Positions 7,939 to 16,210 of a DNA stretch of 26,302 nt are shown in pieces; the stretch's first letter is position 1; the number at the start of each line of letters is the position of its first letter. The DNA is taken from the NCBI GenBank assembly GCA_002422315.1, contig DIUJ01000058.1, positions 1 through 26,302 of the forward strand, written 5' to 3'. This DNA comes from Bacteroidetes bacterium UBA6161 (GTDB lineage: Bacteria > Bacteroidota > Bacteroidia > NS11-12g > UBA955). Made by a program: the position numbers and the translations under genes. Below the pieces are notes generated by a model. It worked only from the letters and a program-made list of their open reading frames with translations. It was not told where the DNA came from and searched no databases.

Positions 7939-8127
7939 TTAGCGTTGGGATTGTTCGTTGTTTTTTTCTTTAAATTGTCTGTATGAATACAAAATTAGTC
8001 GTCTGATGTATTCAATAATAAATACCCAACCAATCCAATGAATTTTTTCGTAGTCAAACAAAAAAATTAAACAAAGCCCTATCAATACAAGGTATAATTG
8101 ATTTAATATGTCTGCCTTTGTTCGCAT
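7939..8127 (-). CDS. Small membrane protein
   Basis: A 62-residue protein with two hydrophobic segments (LYLVLIGLCLIFLF and IGWVFIIEYIRRLIL) and a charged, hydrophilic tail (RQFKEKNNEQSQR). I do not recognise a family. Its ATG overlaps the antiporter stop by one base (TAATG), so it is very likely translationally coupled to that gene and may be an accessory subunit or stabiliser of the antiporter; that role is inference. Its stop codon touches hairpin a1. Confidence 0.65.
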   Translation of the reverse strand: MRTKADILNQLYLVLIGLCLIFLFDYEKIHWIGWVFIIEYIRRLILYSYRQFKEKNNEQSQR

Positions 8128-10403
8128 TAAACATTTTCTTTCAAAATCAAAGTCGATGGAATGTCAGATAGCCAAAGACTTTTCGAGTCCACTAATTTTT
8201 TCCAACTGTCAATGCTTACAATCATCAAATGTTGGCTTGTCAAAAATTCTTTGTCTATGATTCTTTCATTGAGCAAATTGATATGATTGGGAGCTTTTTG
8301 TTCAATGGCTCTAACTTTTTCTTTCATTTCGGGATTGTTCTTGATTTGCCCTGACACATCTAAAATGGTTATTTGTGATTCTGAATTATTGATGAGTTTT
8401 TGAGCGAACTGAATTAAAAAAGTGTCGTTTTCAGAAAATACAGGAATAAAAACAGTTTCAGCACTTGAAAAATCTTTGTCAATGAGAATACCAACTGGCA
8501 CTTTACTTTTGCTTATGATATTTTTTGTTCGTTCGTCAAAGGGAGAGTTTTCAAACAAACTTTCTTTTCCTGTTACTTGATTAAGCAATTTTTCAGGATT
8601 GATGAAACGAGTTGTGAAACCAAGAATTTTCCCCAATAAACTGCCTTCAAAAATGGATTGTCCTAAGCCAATGAGTAACAAATCATAATCTCCTTTGTTG
8701 GCTACTTCTGTTATGTCTGAATCAATGTCGTTTGAAGCCTTAAATAAGGTTGTAACTTTCTGATTTAGGTTTTCTGATTCTTCAATGATGGGTGTAAAAC
8801 TTTCTTTTTCGTATTCGGCTACATTGTAATGATGCAATTCATTGGTAGGTGATAGGTGCATTGCAGTTACTGATGCATTTCCGTTGAGCTTTTTAATGAA
8901 ACTGTTTGCCAATCTCAAAAGTGATTTTCCACGCTCTGGGTTTCCGAATGAAACCAACACTTTGAACTTATTGATTTGGCTAATTTCCTGTGGAATTTCT
9001 TGTTGTTTCGATTTGAAAGCCCAATTAATCAAATCCAATGCAGGGCCTGTCATAAAGGTTGTAACCAAAGCCATTATTACCATCATTGCGAAAATTTCAG
9101 GAGTCAAAACTCCAAGGTCATAGCCAATATTTAAAACCACAAGTTCCATTAATCCCCGTGTGTTCATCAACGCTCCAATGGTTAAGCTGTCTTTCCAATT
9201 TTGTCCTACAAACTTTGCAGCAATGGCACTTCCGATAAATTTACCGACCACAGCAACGAGTATAATTAACCCTGTAACTTTCCATAAATAGGGGTCATTG
9301 AGAAGTCCGATTTCTGTTCTCAATCCCGTGAAAACAAAGAACAAAGGAAGAAGCAAAACCAAAGCAACGTCTTCCACTTTTTCTATGAAAATATTTCTGA
9401 ATTTGATATTTTCAGGCATAATAGCACCTGCCATAAATGCTCCAAACAATGCGTGGATACCGATTACTTCAGTGGCGTAAGCTGAAATAATGAGAGTCAA
9501 AAAGAAAATAGCAACTATTGGTTTACTCAGACTTTCTTTGGTTTGGTGCAAGTTTCCTATTCTTGTTAAAAATGGTCGAACCACTTTAATCATCAACAAA
9601 ACATATAGCGCAGCCAAAGCAATAATATACAAGGCACTTACAAATGAACCTGCTTTGACGATGGCAATAACAGCAGCTAATAAACACCAAGCGGTGATGT
9701 CGTCAGCGGCAGCACAAGTAATTACAACAGTTCCTAATCGGGTTTTATGAAGTCCACGTTCTTGAACAATTCTAGCCAAAACAGGAAAGGCGGTAATACT
9801 CATTGCTATTCCTAAGAAAAGAGCAAAGGAAGTAAACTGAACTCCTATTGGTGCAAATGACTGATAAATAAAATAAGCCAAACCCATTCCTAAAGCAAAA
9901 GGAATGATGATACTTGCGTGGCTGATTACAACCGCATCGTGTGCTTTGTTTTTCAGTACTTTCAAATCTAATTCCATACCGATAACGAACATAAAAAGTA
10001 TCAAACCTATTTGGCTAAGAAACTGTAAATTGCCTAATGATGCCGTTGGAAAAAGAGTTGCCGAAAACTCAGGAAAATACATTCCAATTAGTGAAGGGCC
10101 TAAAACTATACCTGCAATGATTTCTCCAATTACAGTAGGTTGCCCGATTTTCTTACAAATCCAACCAAAAAAGCGAGCAGCGAAAATGATTGTCACAATT
10201 TGAGCCAACAAAATAGCCAAAGGGTGTTCCAAATTATGTATGAGTGAATCCAAAAATTCCTGCCATTGTGTTCTTCCTGTTTCAGGAATGACGATGTTTC
10301 TACCTTGTTCCAATTTTGCACCTAACAAAACAATCCAATACATCAATGCAGTGAAACCACCGATTACGCCTACATAAAAAAAGCTGTTTTTGAACTTTTG
10401 CAT
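8127..10403 (-). CDS. Cation:proton antiporter, CPA2 family
   Basis: A 758-residue protein. After a first membrane segment, about a dozen transmembrane helices (residues ~50-470) form a Na+/H+-exchanger domain of the CPA2/Kef type. Motifs include VIGEIIAGIVLGPSLIG, FMFVIGMELD, CAAADDITAWCLLA (the paired acidic ion-binding site) and NTRGLMELVVLNIGYDLG. The C-terminal ~270 residues (from KFKVLVSFGNPERGKSLL) are cytoplasmic and look like two universal-stress-protein-type repeats, likely sensory. It exchanges Na+ or K+ for H+ across the inner membrane. It starts 5 nt after the upstream outer-membrane protein gene. The exact cation is not readable. Confidence 0.9.
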   Translation of the reverse strand: MQKFKNSFFYVGVIGGFTALMYWIVLLGAKLEQGRNIVIPETGRTQWQEFLDSLIHNLEHPLAILLAQIVTIIFAARFFGWICKKIGQPTVIGEIIAGIVLGPSLIGMYFPEFSATLFPTASLGNLQFLSQIGLILFMFVIGMELDLKVLKNKAHDAVVISHASIIIPFALGMGLAYFIYQSFAPIGVQFTSFALFLGIAMSITAFPVLARIVQERGLHKTRLGTVVITCAAADDITAWCLLAAVIAIVKAGSFVSALYIIALAALYVLLMIKVVRPFLTRIGNLHQTKESLSKPIVAIFFLTLIISAYATEVIGIHALFGAFMAGAIMPENIKFRNIFIEKVEDVALVLLLPLFFVFTGLRTEIGLLNDPYLWKVTGLIILVAVVGKFIGSAIAAKFVGQNWKDSLTIGALMNTRGLMELVVLNIGYDLGVLTPEIFAMMVIMALVTTFMTGPALDLINWAFKSKQQEIPQEISQINKFKVLVSFGNPERGKSLLRLANSFIKKLNGNASVTAMHLSPTNELHHYNVAEYEKESFTPIIEESENLNQKVTTLFKASNDIDSDITEVANKGDYDLLLIGLGQSIFEGSLLGKILGFTTRFINPEKLLNQVTGKESLFENSPFDERTKNIISKSKVPVGILIDKDFSSAETVFIPVFSENDTFLIQFAQKLINNSESQITILDVSGQIKNNPEMKEKVRAIEQKAPNHINLLNERIIDKEFLTSQHLMIVSIDSWKKLVDSKSLWLSDIPSTLILKENV

Positions 10404-10408
10404 ATCCG

Positions 10409-10807
10409 TTATTTTTTCTTGTTAAACTCGTTTAATCTTAATCCTATTCCTAATCCAATGTGCCATTGACCGTTTTGTGTTGCGGTTTTTGCATTGTAAT
10501 AAAGTGGTAATTGAACAGCCCACATTTTGTAGCTGTAAGTAAATCCAATTCCAAGATTAGGAGTTACAAAAGCATTTTTGGGCGTTCCTATGTCTTCTTT
10601 GAATCGAAGTGAAGGCAACATTCCAAGGATGAATTTTGAATTTTTATAAGTCGAATTGATATTCGGACCCGTAAAATTCAGAAAAGCCCCATTGTCCACA
10701 TACCCACCTATGAAAATGCCGTCATATAAAGTGAACGACACTTTATCTTCTTGAGCAAAAGTTGATGTAGTGTATATTGACAACATAAAAAATAGTATTT
10801 TCTTCAT
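10409..10807 (-). CDS. Small predicted outer-membrane beta-barrel protein
   Basis: A 132-residue exported protein with the signal peptide MKKILFFMLSIYTTSTFAQ, likely cut near residue 18. The mature part alternates polar and apolar residues with many Tyr, Phe and Gly (TPNLGIGFTYSYKMWAVQLPLYY, WHIGLGIGLRLNEF), as expected for a small beta-barrel. No named family is recognised. It lies 5 nt upstream of the antiporter and heads that operon. Seventy-seven nt upstream of its ATG is the 24-bp motif shared with the SLC13 operon. Confidence 0.65.
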   Translation of the reverse strand: MKKILFFMLSIYTTSTFAQEDKVSFTLYDGIFIGGYVDNGAFLNFTGPNINSTYKNSKFILGMLPSLRFKEDIGTPKNAFVTPNLGIGFTYSYKMWAVQLPLYYNAKTATQNGQWHIGLGIGLRLNEFNKKK

Positions 10808-10883
10808 TTACCTTTAAAATCTTCGGTAAAATTCAGAACTATTTTAATGCAAAAAACAGCTGTGAATTAAAGATTAGCGATTA

Positions 10884-10907
10884 TGTAACAAGACTGAAAA
10901 AATATGT
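10884..10907 (-). promoter_or_regulatory. Candidate LytTR regulator site, copy 1
   Basis: A 24-bp sequence beginning TGTAACAAGACTGAAAA (plus strand) occurs identically at 13105-13128. Here it ends 77 nt upstream of the outer-membrane/antiporter operon. A weak -7 box (TAGTTCTG, 10834-10841, minus) lies downstream. Confidence 0.5.
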
Positions 10908-10915
10908 GTCATAAT

Positions 10916-11245
10916 TTATTTTTTGTTTTTCTCAATCATTGACTCAATCTGTAAATAATAGTTCTTTAATTGTTTGTTTAATTTTTGAAATCTGTAAACT
11001 CCTATTATCACCAAAGAAATTGTAAGTACTAGAGAAACATAACCTAAAAATTTAATGCTTTCAAAACCTTCTAATTGTATGATTGCAATGCCGCCTAAAA
11101 GAAGATACAATGATGATCTGATATAAGACAACAAAGTTCTTTCATTGGCTAGCTTTGTCCTTTCAAGAGCTAAGTAATCTCGCAAAATTATTTCGTCTTG
11201 GTTTTGAAACTTGCTTGAAAAACTGAATATATTTCTGAAATCCAT
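10916..11245 (-). CDS. DUF202 (YidH-type) membrane protein
   Basis: A 109-residue inner-membrane protein. The DUF202 hallmark LALERTKLANERTLLSYIRSSL runs from residue ~26 and leads into two transmembrane helices (LLLGGIAIIQL and FLGYVSLVLTISLVIIGVY), followed by a basic cytoplasmic tail. The biochemical function of DUF202 is not well established. It follows the SLC13 gene by 18 nt and presumably shares its transcript, so it may assist that transporter; that is inference. Confidence 0.88.
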   Translation of the reverse strand: MDFRNIFSFSSKFQNQDEIILRDYLALERTKLANERTLLSYIRSSLYLLLGGIAIIQLEGFESIKFLGYVSLVLTISLVIIGVYRFQKLNKQLKNYYLQIESMIEKNKK

Positions 11246-11263
11246 AATTATGGGCTTTATAAA

Positions 11264-13024
11264 TTAGAATGGAAAAAAATATGGAATGATAAAAGAAGCC
11301 GCTATCCAAATGATGAAATTCAAAGGTGTTCCAACTTTGAGAAAATCATTGAATTTGTAGTTTCCTGGAGAATAAACCATAGTATTTGTGGGGTAGCTTA
11401 CTGGGGTCATAAAAGTAAGCGAACAAGCAAACATAACGGCAATTAAAAATGGTTTTTCGCTAATTTGCATCGCTGCTGCAAGACTTATTACAATCGGAAC
11501 CATTAAAGCTGCTGTTGCCTTGCTTGATAAAACATTGGTTGATAAGAATGTAATTAAGAAAATTGAACTCAAAGTAATTCGTGGATCAAAGCCGCCAAGT
11601 TGATTAAACACAAGGGAAGAAATGATTTCTGCACCACCTGTTTTTTCTAATGCTGTTCCCATAGAAAGCACTCCTGCCAACATAAAAATAACTTTCCATT
11701 CAATTGAATCATAAGCTTCTTTTGGTTTTATAGTTGATGTAGTTACCAATAGCAAGCATCCAATCATACTACTTATTAATATTGAGGTTATTCCCAAAGC
11801 AGCAGCACTAACCACGCCCACAGCAATTAACAAGGCAGGAATAGCTTTTCGGTAATTTATTTTTTTCTCCTGATGCTCTGATAATACAATCACTACTTTT
11901 TGGTTCACCAATTCTGAAATTTCATCTTCAGTGGCATAAATCATTAATAAATCACCTTCTCTAATGTTGATTTCAGAAATATTCTCTTGAACCAACTCGT
12001 TTCTATGTCTTATAGCTAAAACAGAACAATTGTACATATTTCTGAAACTTGCTTTTTTGAGGTTAGTACCTGCAAGTGATGAACCAATTGGTATTAGTGT
12101 TTCGAAAAGTTTTTTTGAATGACCATTTACAGATTGTAATTGTTTATCTCCTGATAGCGTATAGGTAATATCGGATTTTAATTCACTCAGTTTATTCGGG
12201 CTAATGACTATTTTAATTATGTCATTTTCAGCAAGTATAGTTTCGCGGTCAAAGATAGAAATAGTGCTGCCATTTCGAACAATTGAAACAATATTTGCAG
12301 CAAATTTTCGAGATAAAGCCGATTTTAAAATGGTTTTATTTATGTCTTTATTTCCTTTACTAAGAATAATTTCAGCAGTATATTGCTCTAACGTAATTTC
12401 TTTCTCGTTTTCATTATTTCTTTTTGGAAGTATAAATGGCGCAATCACAAATAAATAGATAAAACCAATTCCCATTAAACACAAAGCGGGTAACGAAAAT
12501 TCAAACATTCCAAAAGGTTCTAATCCACTTTTTTCTGCAATACTACTTACCAATATATTTGTGGATGTTCCAATGAGGGTACAGGTACCGCCAAACAATG
12601 CTGCAAATGAAATTGGAATGAGTAATTTTGAAGGTGCAATTTTCGCATCCCTACAAACAGATAATGCCATTGGTATAAGTATGGCCACAACTGCCGAATC
12701 ATTAACAAAAGCCGAAAATAATGCAGAGATTAAACAAAAAACTATTAAAGCAATAATGTAATGAATTTTAGCAACTTTGACGATTGTTGAACTTAACCCA
12801 TCTATTAATCCAGACTTAAAAACTGCAGCGCTAACCACAAACATACAGCCCAAAGTAATAGTTGCAGGATGATTAAAACCCGAAAACCCTTCTTCTGGAT
12901 TCAGCACACCTGAAACAATAAACAAAGCCATTATCAGAATTGAAGTGGTGTCAATACTGAAGTAATCTTTTACAAACAAAAAGATACCTATACCAATTAT
13001 TCCAATTGTGATGTATAACTCCAT
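11264..13024 (-). CDS. SLC13/DASS-family permease with two RCK_C domains
   Basis: A 586-residue inner-membrane transporter. Two membrane halves resemble the divalent anion:Na+ symporter family, with VNDSAVVAILIPMAL and FGGTCTLIGTSTNILV in the first half and LSTNVLSSKATAALMVPIVI and MTPVSYPTNTMVYSPGNY in the second. Between them lie two TrkA-C/RCK_C modules (about residues 210-290 and 300-375, with AENDIIKIVISP and REGDLLMIYATED), which in related proteins bind regulatory ligands. The substrate could be sulfate, a dicarboxylate or another anion. A -7 box and the shared 24-bp motif lie upstream. Confidence 0.88.
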   Translation of the reverse strand: MELYITIGIIGIGIFLFVKDYFSIDTTSILIMALFIVSGVLNPEEGFSGFNHPATITLGCMFVVSAAVFKSGLIDGLSSTIVKVAKIHYIIALIVFCLISALFSAFVNDSAVVAILIPMALSVCRDAKIAPSKLLIPISFAALFGGTCTLIGTSTNILVSSIAEKSGLEPFGMFEFSLPALCLMGIGFIYLFVIAPFILPKRNNENEKEITLEQYTAEIILSKGNKDINKTILKSALSRKFAANIVSIVRNGSTISIFDRETILAENDIIKIVISPNKLSELKSDITYTLSGDKQLQSVNGHSKKLFETLIPIGSSLAGTNLKKASFRNMYNCSVLAIRHRNELVQENISEINIREGDLLMIYATEDEISELVNQKVVIVLSEHQEKKINYRKAIPALLIAVGVVSAAALGITSILISSMIGCLLLVTTSTIKPKEAYDSIEWKVIFMLAGVLSMGTALEKTGGAEIISSLVFNQLGGFDPRITLSSIFLITFLSTNVLSSKATAALMVPIVISLAAAMQISEKPFLIAVMFACSLTFMTPVSYPTNTMVYSPGNYKFNDFLKVGTPLNFIIWIAASFIIPYFFPF

Positions 13025-13047
13025 ATAACGGTTATTTAGATAATGTT

Positions 13048-13055
13048 CAAAGTTA
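13048..13055 (-). promoter_or_regulatory. Candidate -7 element of the SLC13 operon
   Basis: The minus strand reads TAACTTTG, an exact TAnnTTTG. CTG, one base off TTG, lies 19 nt upstream. Transcription would start near 13041, giving a leader of about 17 nt. The weak -33 element would suit a promoter needing an activator bound at 13105-13128. Confidence 0.45.
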
Positions 13056-13104
13056 AGATAATTTAACTACTATACAGGCTAATTGCTATTGACTGCCAAT
13101 ATCT

Positions 13105-13128
13105 TGTAACAAGACTGAAAAAATATGT
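13105..13128 (-). promoter_or_regulatory. Candidate LytTR regulator site, copy 2
   Basis: Identical over 24 bp to 10884-10907. It ends 81 nt upstream of the SLC13 ATG and 6 nt after the stop of the LytTR regulator gene. The matching distance to two separate transporter units and the adjoining LytTR gene make it a likely binding site. Confidence 0.5.
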
Positions 13129-13134
13129 AATAAA

Positions 13135-13860
13135 TTAGATTTTAACCTTTTGCAGAAACTCGTTTCTGTAATTTTCGCTTAAAGAAATTTTGATGCTTTT
13201 GCCTTGGTCTGAAATTAAATTAGTCGTGATTTCATCAAATGAAAAAACTTGAACGGCTTTAATTGAAAGGATCTCTTTTTTGTTGATTCTGCAAAAGTCA
13301 GTAGAAGGGAGTAATTCCGTCAACTTATCAAATGTTATGTTTTTCAATACAAATTCTTCTCCGTCAAATAGTCGGGCAACTTTGTCACGACTATCGTTTT
13401 CAGATGTTTTGATGTAGGCGATTTTATCAAAAAACAGAATTGCTTTGCCTTTGTTGGTGTTTAGTTGAATGTATGTTTTTTGATTTGATTCTGTTGAATT
13501 TCCAATATGTTTTCTTGCTTTGTCAATGGCTTGTTTTAATCGGTCAATTTTGATTGGTTTTCTAATGTAGTCTATGGCGTTCAAGTCAAAAGCTTCTGCT
13601 GCGTAATCTTTGTATGCCGTTGCAAAGATTACAGGTTTACCGTTTAGTAAATTGGCAATTTGCAAACCATTCATATCAGGCATTTCAATATCCAAAATGC
13701 AAAAATCAAATTCAAGTTTAGCTACTTCTTTTACGAAAATATTTGGGTCATTAAAAGCCTTTACAACTTCCAAATCAGGAAGTTGTTCGCAGAGCATTTT
13801 CAGGTAAGTAAGTCCTGGCAGCTCGTCATCTAGCAGCAAGCATTTTAGCTTTGTGTTCAA
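13135..13860 (-). CDS. LytTR-family response regulator
   Basis: A 241-residue response regulator. The receiver domain (residues ~5-120) has the acidic pair DDE at 11-13, the phospho-acceptor D57 in ILDIEMPDMNG, the switch threonine in FATAYKDYA and the lysine in YIRKPIK. The C-terminal ~95 residues form a LytTR DNA-binding domain (KIAYIKTSENDSR, FCRINKKEILS). Translation appears to start at a TTG inside the end of the kinase gene (35-nt overlap); no ATG is available near the start of the receiver domain. It is the cognate partner of the kinase and the likely user of the sites at 10884 and 13105. Confidence 0.9.
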   Translation of the reverse strand: MNTKLKCLLLDDELPGLTYLKMLCEQLPDLEVVKAFNDPNIFVKEVAKLEFDFCILDIEMPDMNGLQIANLLNGKPVIFATAYKDYAAEAFDLNAIDYIRKPIKIDRLKQAIDKARKHIGNSTESNQKTYIQLNTNKGKAILFFDKIAYIKTSENDSRDKVARLFDGEEFVLKNITFDKLTELLPSTDFCRINKKEILSIKAVQVFSFDEITTNLISDQGKSIKISLSENYRNEFLQKVKI

Positions 13861-14590
13861 GTAGATTAATTTTTAAATGTGCTATGTAAACATCTCCTTC
13901 CGTAAAACGGTCGAGTTTGAAATTGTTTGAATAAATAATTTTTAACCGTTGTTCCAAAGTCTCAACGCCAATTCCGCCTTTTTCTTTCTTCATTGCTTTT
14001 TTAGCTGACATCTTATTTGAAACTGTCAACGAAAAAACACTTTTCTTAAACTCAAAAACTACTGAAATGAAAGCATCTGAACTTTGCAAATCAGCGTGTT
14101 TAAAAGCGTTTTCAATTAAGTCAATAGAGATAAGCGGAGCTAATAATCTTTGTTCAAGCAAAGGTTCAAATTCATTGATTTTTGTTTTTACCTTTAATTC
14201 AAACAAGGGACTAACTTTAATTTTATTGATTTCAATCAGATTTAAGGCAAAATCAATTTCTTCTTTTGGTGTTACAAATTTGTTTCGACTTTCATACAGT
14301 ATGTAGTCCAAGACATTCGCTAATTTGTCAAGAGCAAAATAAGTTTGATAAGCGTGTGATTGTATAGAGTTCAGAATGTTTTTGAAAAGGTGGGGATTGA
14401 GTTTTGATTCAAGTGTCTGCAACTCCAATTTATTGATTTTGCTTTCTAATTGCTGAAACTTGTCGTCCGATTCTTTTCTTTTTTTCTCAGATTTGGTCAG
14501 TCTGAAAATTAAGTAAACGATTGTCAATACGAAGATAGCCCCAATAATTGAGAATAAAACTTCATTTGATATGTCTGTTAAACTTGTCAT
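13826..14590 (-). CDS. LytS-type sensor histidine kinase
   Basis: A 254-residue kinase with one N-terminal transmembrane helix (residues ~12-31), a short coiled coil (SEKKRKESDDKFQQLESKIN) and no recognisable extracytoplasmic sensor domain. The His_kinase domain has H67 in NPHLFKN, a variant of the family's NPHFLFN. The ATP-binding domain carries LIENAFKHA (N box) and GGIGVETLEQRL (G box). It probably senses a signal in or at the membrane and phosphorylates the regulator whose gene it overlaps. A TAACTTTG box lies only 8 nt before the ATG, too close to be a convincing promoter. Hairpin a2 is just upstream. Confidence 0.9.
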   Translation of the reverse strand: MTSLTDISNEVLFSIIGAIFVLTIVYLIFRLTKSEKKRKESDDKFQQLESKINKLELQTLESKLNPHLFKNILNSIQSHAYQTYFALDKLANVLDYILYESRNKFVTPKEEIDFALNLIEINKIKVSPLFELKVKTKINEFEPLLEQRLLAPLISIDLIENAFKHADLQSSDAFISVVFEFKKSVFSLTVSNKMSAKKAMKKEKGGIGVETLEQRLKIIYSNNFKLDRFTEGDVYIAHLKINLLEHKAKMLAAR

Positions 14591-14639
14591 TCAGTCACAA
14601 AGTTAATTTTTCAAGTCGATTTTCTATCCGTGCGTTGGC

Positions 14640-14710
14640 AAAAAAGTGGCTCTTTTGGTTTTGCGAAGGGTAGACTTGTGGGTGGGGCAAAGCCAAATGT
14701 GCCACTTGTG
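14640..14710 (-). repeat. Hairpin a2 with CTCTTT/AATGTG internal loop
   Basis: Arms 14644-14664 and 14686-14707 pair at 18 of 21 positions: two T-T mismatches around a C-G pair, plus one wobble. TGCGTTGGCA precedes it and GCGGTTGGC follows it. It opens the ion-transport island upstream of the kinase gene, in the same orientation as a1. Confidence 0.75.
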
Positions 14711-14776
14711 CGGTTGGCTTTATTTTCTCTTTTTCTATTCCTTTTCTGTTTCGGTGTCTCTGTCTTATAGCATTGG

Positions 14777-14912
14777 CAGGTAACGTTTTGGCGCTTGGCG
14801 AAGGTGGCGATTGACCCACAAAACTCCCAAACACCGCTTAAGCTCCGAAATTAGCACTTAATTTTTATTTGAAAGCACAAGCCCGCCACTTTTGCCAAGG
14901 CGCTGTTAGCGG
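14777..14912 (-). repeat. attC-like element b2
   Basis: A 136-bp imperfect palindrome filling much of the gap 14591-14925. Arms GGCGCTTGGCGAAGGTGGCG (14790-14809) and CCGCCACTTTTGCCAAGGCG pair almost completely, with one bulge. The outer cores are CAGGTAAC (14777-14784) and GTTAGCGG (14905-14912). The right core is complementary not to its own left core but to the left core of b3, CCGCTAAC, as expected at the two ends of one inserted cassette. The stop of the GIY-YIG-like gene is 13 nt away. Confidence 0.72.
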
Positions 14913-14925
14913 TTCGGTTTTTTTT

Positions 14926-15306
14926 CTATTTGTTCCATTTTGGTAGTTTTCCAGTTTGGTATACAAAGTCTTTTAGCATTTCAACTTGTTCTTTCTTTTG
15001 GTCGTCTTTGCCATTTGTTACATACCAATAAATGTCAAGTACGTCTGTTTTATCCTTTATTGTTTGATAAGTCCAACCAATTTTTCTCGGATTTTTGTCG
15101 TAGTGAAGTCCGTTTACTATTTCATTGTATAGTCCACCCGAATTGGAGAAACCGATGTATACTAAATTTATATTTCCGTTTCGTAGTTCCAAAACTTTAA
15201 AAACACCGTCTTTATCTTTCGGAGCATTACAAACCTTTTCCAAATTTTGGTCAGATTCAAAAAAGAAATGGTCGTTGTCTGTATATTTTTTAGGTTCTTG
15301 AAACAT
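14926..15306 (-). CDS. GIY-YIG-like hypothetical protein
   Basis: A 126-residue protein with GVFKV (34-38) and VYIGFS (49-54), the spacing and pattern of the GIY and YIG motifs of that nuclease fold. An Arg (KNPRKIGW) and a late Glu (KKEQVEML) could complete the active site. The match is short, so nuclease activity is only a suggestion. I prefer ATG 15306: it lies 10 nt after the natural end (15317) of the DUF1643 frame. A TTG at 15333 would add nine residues and overlap that frame. With DUF1643 it forms a two-gene cassette between b3 and b2. Confidence 0.6.
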   Translation of the reverse strand: MFQEPKKYTDNDHFFFESDQNLEKVCNAPKDKDGVFKVLELRNGNINLVYIGFSNSGGLYNEIVNGLHYDKNPRKIGWTYQTIKDKTDVLDIYWYVTNGKDDQKKEQVEMLKDFVYQTGKLPKWNK

Positions 15307-15316
15307 TGTGTATTTG

Positions 15317-15412
15317 TTATTTAGTTCTGTCAAGGTTGAAACTTAATATTTCATTTTCGTAGCCCCAAACTTGTCCGTGTTTCGGATTGCCATTTTTAGA
15401 AAGTTTGCCCAC
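15317..15412 (-). pseudogene. Read-through tail of the DUF1643 gene
   Basis: Directly after the TAA at 15413-15415 the same frame stays open for 31 codons to a second TAA at 15317-15319. The encoded tail begins VGKLSKNGNPKHG and ends LDRTK. The G-N-P-K-H stretch matches the Gly-x-Pro-x-His motif found near the C-terminus of DUF1643 proteins, so this is the family's proper end cut off by a stop codon. Confidence 0.6.
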
Positions 15413-15898
15413 TTAAAAAACATTGTTTTTGTTTATTCTTAAAGTGTCAAATGTTGTTTGTTTGAGTTGTTCATATTCTTTGTAAAGTCCTTTTGGGTGG
15501 TCCCCCCACGCAACAATTACGTTTTTGTGTTTTGAGGTCAAGTCGGTAATTGTTTCTTGGTTTTGTTTGTCAAAAACATTTACTCCTAATGTCCTAAGTT
15601 GGTCTGCATATGTTTCGTAAAAAGGAATAAGGTTTACAATGATAACTGTACCAATATTTTTAAATGCTGAATATTTTTTTCTGTTTCTATAAACGTAGTT
15701 CGTTACGGTAAAAACCGTTTTATCTGAAAGGTCTTTTGTCGCACGACTTGGATTTTTCAAAATTACCAACAAACTTTCTGTTGCGCTTTTGTCTATGATT
15801 AGAGAAAGCCACAAACGTTTATTTTCTTTTTCAATTCGTTTGTCCGCCTTTTCTAAAACAAATTCTGGGTGTCTATATGTCGGTTTTGTTCTTGTCAT
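15413..15898 (-). CDS. DUF1643 family protein, truncated by an in-frame stop
   Basis: A 161-residue protein whose biochemical role is not established. Family features seen are LLVILKNPSRATKDLSDKTV (residues ~43-62), VIIVNLIPFYET (85-96) and VIVAWGDHP near residue 135. The usual C-terminal Gly-x-Pro-x-His motif is missing but lies in frame beyond the stop, so the ancestral protein was about 193 residues. Either the gene is a recent nonsense allele, or the stop is read through, or there is a base-calling error in the sequence. It is the first gene of the cassette between b3 and b2. Confidence 0.75.
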   Translation of the reverse strand: MTRTKPTYRHPEFVLEKADKRIEKENKRLWLSLIIDKSATESLLVILKNPSRATKDLSDKTVFTVTNYVYRNRKKYSAFKNIGTVIIVNLIPFYETYADQLRTLGVNVFDKQNQETITDLTSKHKNVIVAWGDHPKGLYKEYEQLKQTTFDTLRINKNNVF

Positions 15899-15932
15899 TT
15901 TGTTCTTGGTTTTGCAGTCGGTTCTAAACTGA

Positions 15933-16069
15933 CCGCTAACGTTTTTGGGCTTGGCGTTCGTGCGGGATTTCGGAGGACAAAACTGTCAACCCAGCACTAA
16001 AGTTGATTTGAAAAACTGAACTTAAATTTAACCACTTCACCCCGCATGACACCAAACGCATGTTACCAG
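15933..16069 (-). repeat. attC-like element b3
   Basis: A 137-bp imperfect palindrome with arms GGGCTTGGCGTTCGTGCGGG (15947-15966) and CCCCGCATGACACCAAACGC (16040-16059). The outer cores are CCGCTAAC (15933-15940) and GTTACCAG (16062-16069). The left core is complementary to the right core of b2, 1 kb to the left. The right core extends to GTTACCAGTAGGCCT, which is inverted with one mismatch at 26267-26281. Length and core context match b1 and b2. Confidence 0.72.
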
Positions 16070-16210
16070 TAGGCCTTCTGTCTGTCCACCGTTGCAAACC
16101 ATTGTCTTTATTGAGTTTCACTGTCATTGTCTGTGTCGTGTTGGTCTGTGTGGTTGGGTATTTTTTATTTTCAGAAGGGGAGGAGATTTTTTTTAATTCA
16201 ATTTTGTCTG

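Noticed and set aside
14595..14834. 79-codon minus-strand frame before the kinase gene
   Set aside because: It crosses hairpin a2 and the left arm of b2; the open frame follows from the palindromes, not from coding.
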